Source of the DNA: an uncultured Actinomycetes bacterium
GTDB lineage: Bacteria > Actinomycetota > Acidimicrobiia > Acidimicrobiales > Ilumatobacteraceae
Length of the DNA stretch: 7,763 bases
Assembly (NCBI GenBank): GCA_903925985.1
Contig: CAIYHK010000179.1
Span: forward strand, 1-7,763
Direction of reading: 5' to 3'
A program made the translations under genes and the position numbers. How positions within the stretch are numbered: the first letter of the stretch is position 1; each line of letters opens with the position of its first letter. Positions 6,899-7,763 of this stretch are shown here, in pieces. The notes below the pieces were generated by a model. It saw only the letters and a program-made list of their open reading frames with translations, made no database searches and was not told where the DNA came from.

Positions 6899-6907
6899 AT
6901 GGTAGAG
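6890..6907. promoter_or_regulatory. Candidate TetR operator palindrome
   Basis: CTCTACCA and TGGTAGAG form a perfect 8-bp inverted repeat separated by AA, with its centre at 6898/6899. It sits in the divergent region between the TetR gene and the reductase-led operon, and its size and symmetry suit a TetR-family dimer. It would overlap the -35 zone of the proposed tetR promoter (around 6903-6908) and the first possible start codon of the operon, so a bound repressor could shut off both directions. Assignment to this regulator is inferred from position; no binding data are implied. Confidence 0.6.
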
Positions 6908-6922
6908 GAGAGACCGAATTCC

Positions 6923-6930
6923 TGATATAC

Positions 6931-6931
<1 letters not shown>
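6923..6931 (+). promoter_or_regulatory. Extended -10 promoter of the TetR gene
   Basis: TGA-TATACA fits an extended -10 element (TGn followed by a hexamer matching 4 of 6 consensus positions). No good -35 hexamer is present, which extended -10 promoters tolerate. Initiation 7-9 bases downstream falls at about 6938-6940, essentially at the second in-frame ATG of the regulator, so the transcript would be leaderless. The opposite-strand promoter is not clear; TACCAT (6904-6899) is a weak -10 candidate for the operon. Confidence 0.4.

Positions 6932-7763
<832 letters not shown>

Noticed and set aside
6528..6905. 125-residue plus-strand open frame opposite the reductase N-terminus
   Set aside because: Antisense to the NAD(P)-binding Rossmann domain; Ser/Arg-rich composition is typical of a shadow frame and no recognisable domain is present.

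Overview
The window looks like a chromosomal segment of an actinobacterium, probably a lineage with moderate GC content. This is inferred from the gene families (a bacterial fatty acyl-CoA reductase, an actinobacterial-looking zinc dehydrogenase, a LarA-like protein), from stop/start overlaps, and from starts without a Shine-Dalgarno sequence. No 16S or other diagnostic marker is present, so the taxonomy is a guess. Coding density is very high and no gene-free stretch exceeds 75 bases. I see no tRNA, rRNA, CRISPR array, insertion sequence or prophage.

Layout, right to left on the minus strand. The right edge (7525-7763) is the C-terminal end of D-Ala-D-Ala ligase. Convergent to it, and overlapping it by 9 bases, is a plus-strand TetR-family regulator (6931-7533). 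A short divergent control region follows, with a perfect 8+8 palindrome (6890-6907) that is a good candidate operator. The palindrome covers the first possible start codon of a four-gene minus-strand operon: a fatty acyl-CoA reductase fused to a HAD-IB phosphatase-like domain (4502-6898), a medium-chain zinc dehydrogenase (3288-4505), a lactate-racemase-like DUF2088/LarA homolog (1702-3288) and a PlsC-type acyltransferase (679-1695). Junctions are a 4-base (or 1-base) overlap, a 1-base overlap and a 6-base gap, so the four genes are almost certainly co-transcribed and translationally coupled. After a 70-base spacer with a hairpin comes a SipW-type (ER-type, Ser-His) signal peptidase (63-608). 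The possible first codons of another minus-strand gene lie at the left edge.

Taken together, the operon reads as an uncharacterised lipid pathway under TetR control. The reductase would make a fatty alcohol or aldehyde from acyl-CoA, the dehydrogenase would interconvert alcohol and carbonyl, the acyltransferase would esterify an alcohol or glycerol-phosphate-type acceptor, and the HAD domain would remove a phosphate. The LarA homolog would act on the stereochemistry of a hydroxylated intermediate. Enzyme classes are supported by visible motifs; the pathway and its product are inference. Three of the enzymes have altered key residues: the HAD motif I is DxE instead of DxD, the LarA homolog lacks the second catalytic His, and the dehydrogenase lacks the structural-zinc cysteines. 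This suggests specialised chemistry.
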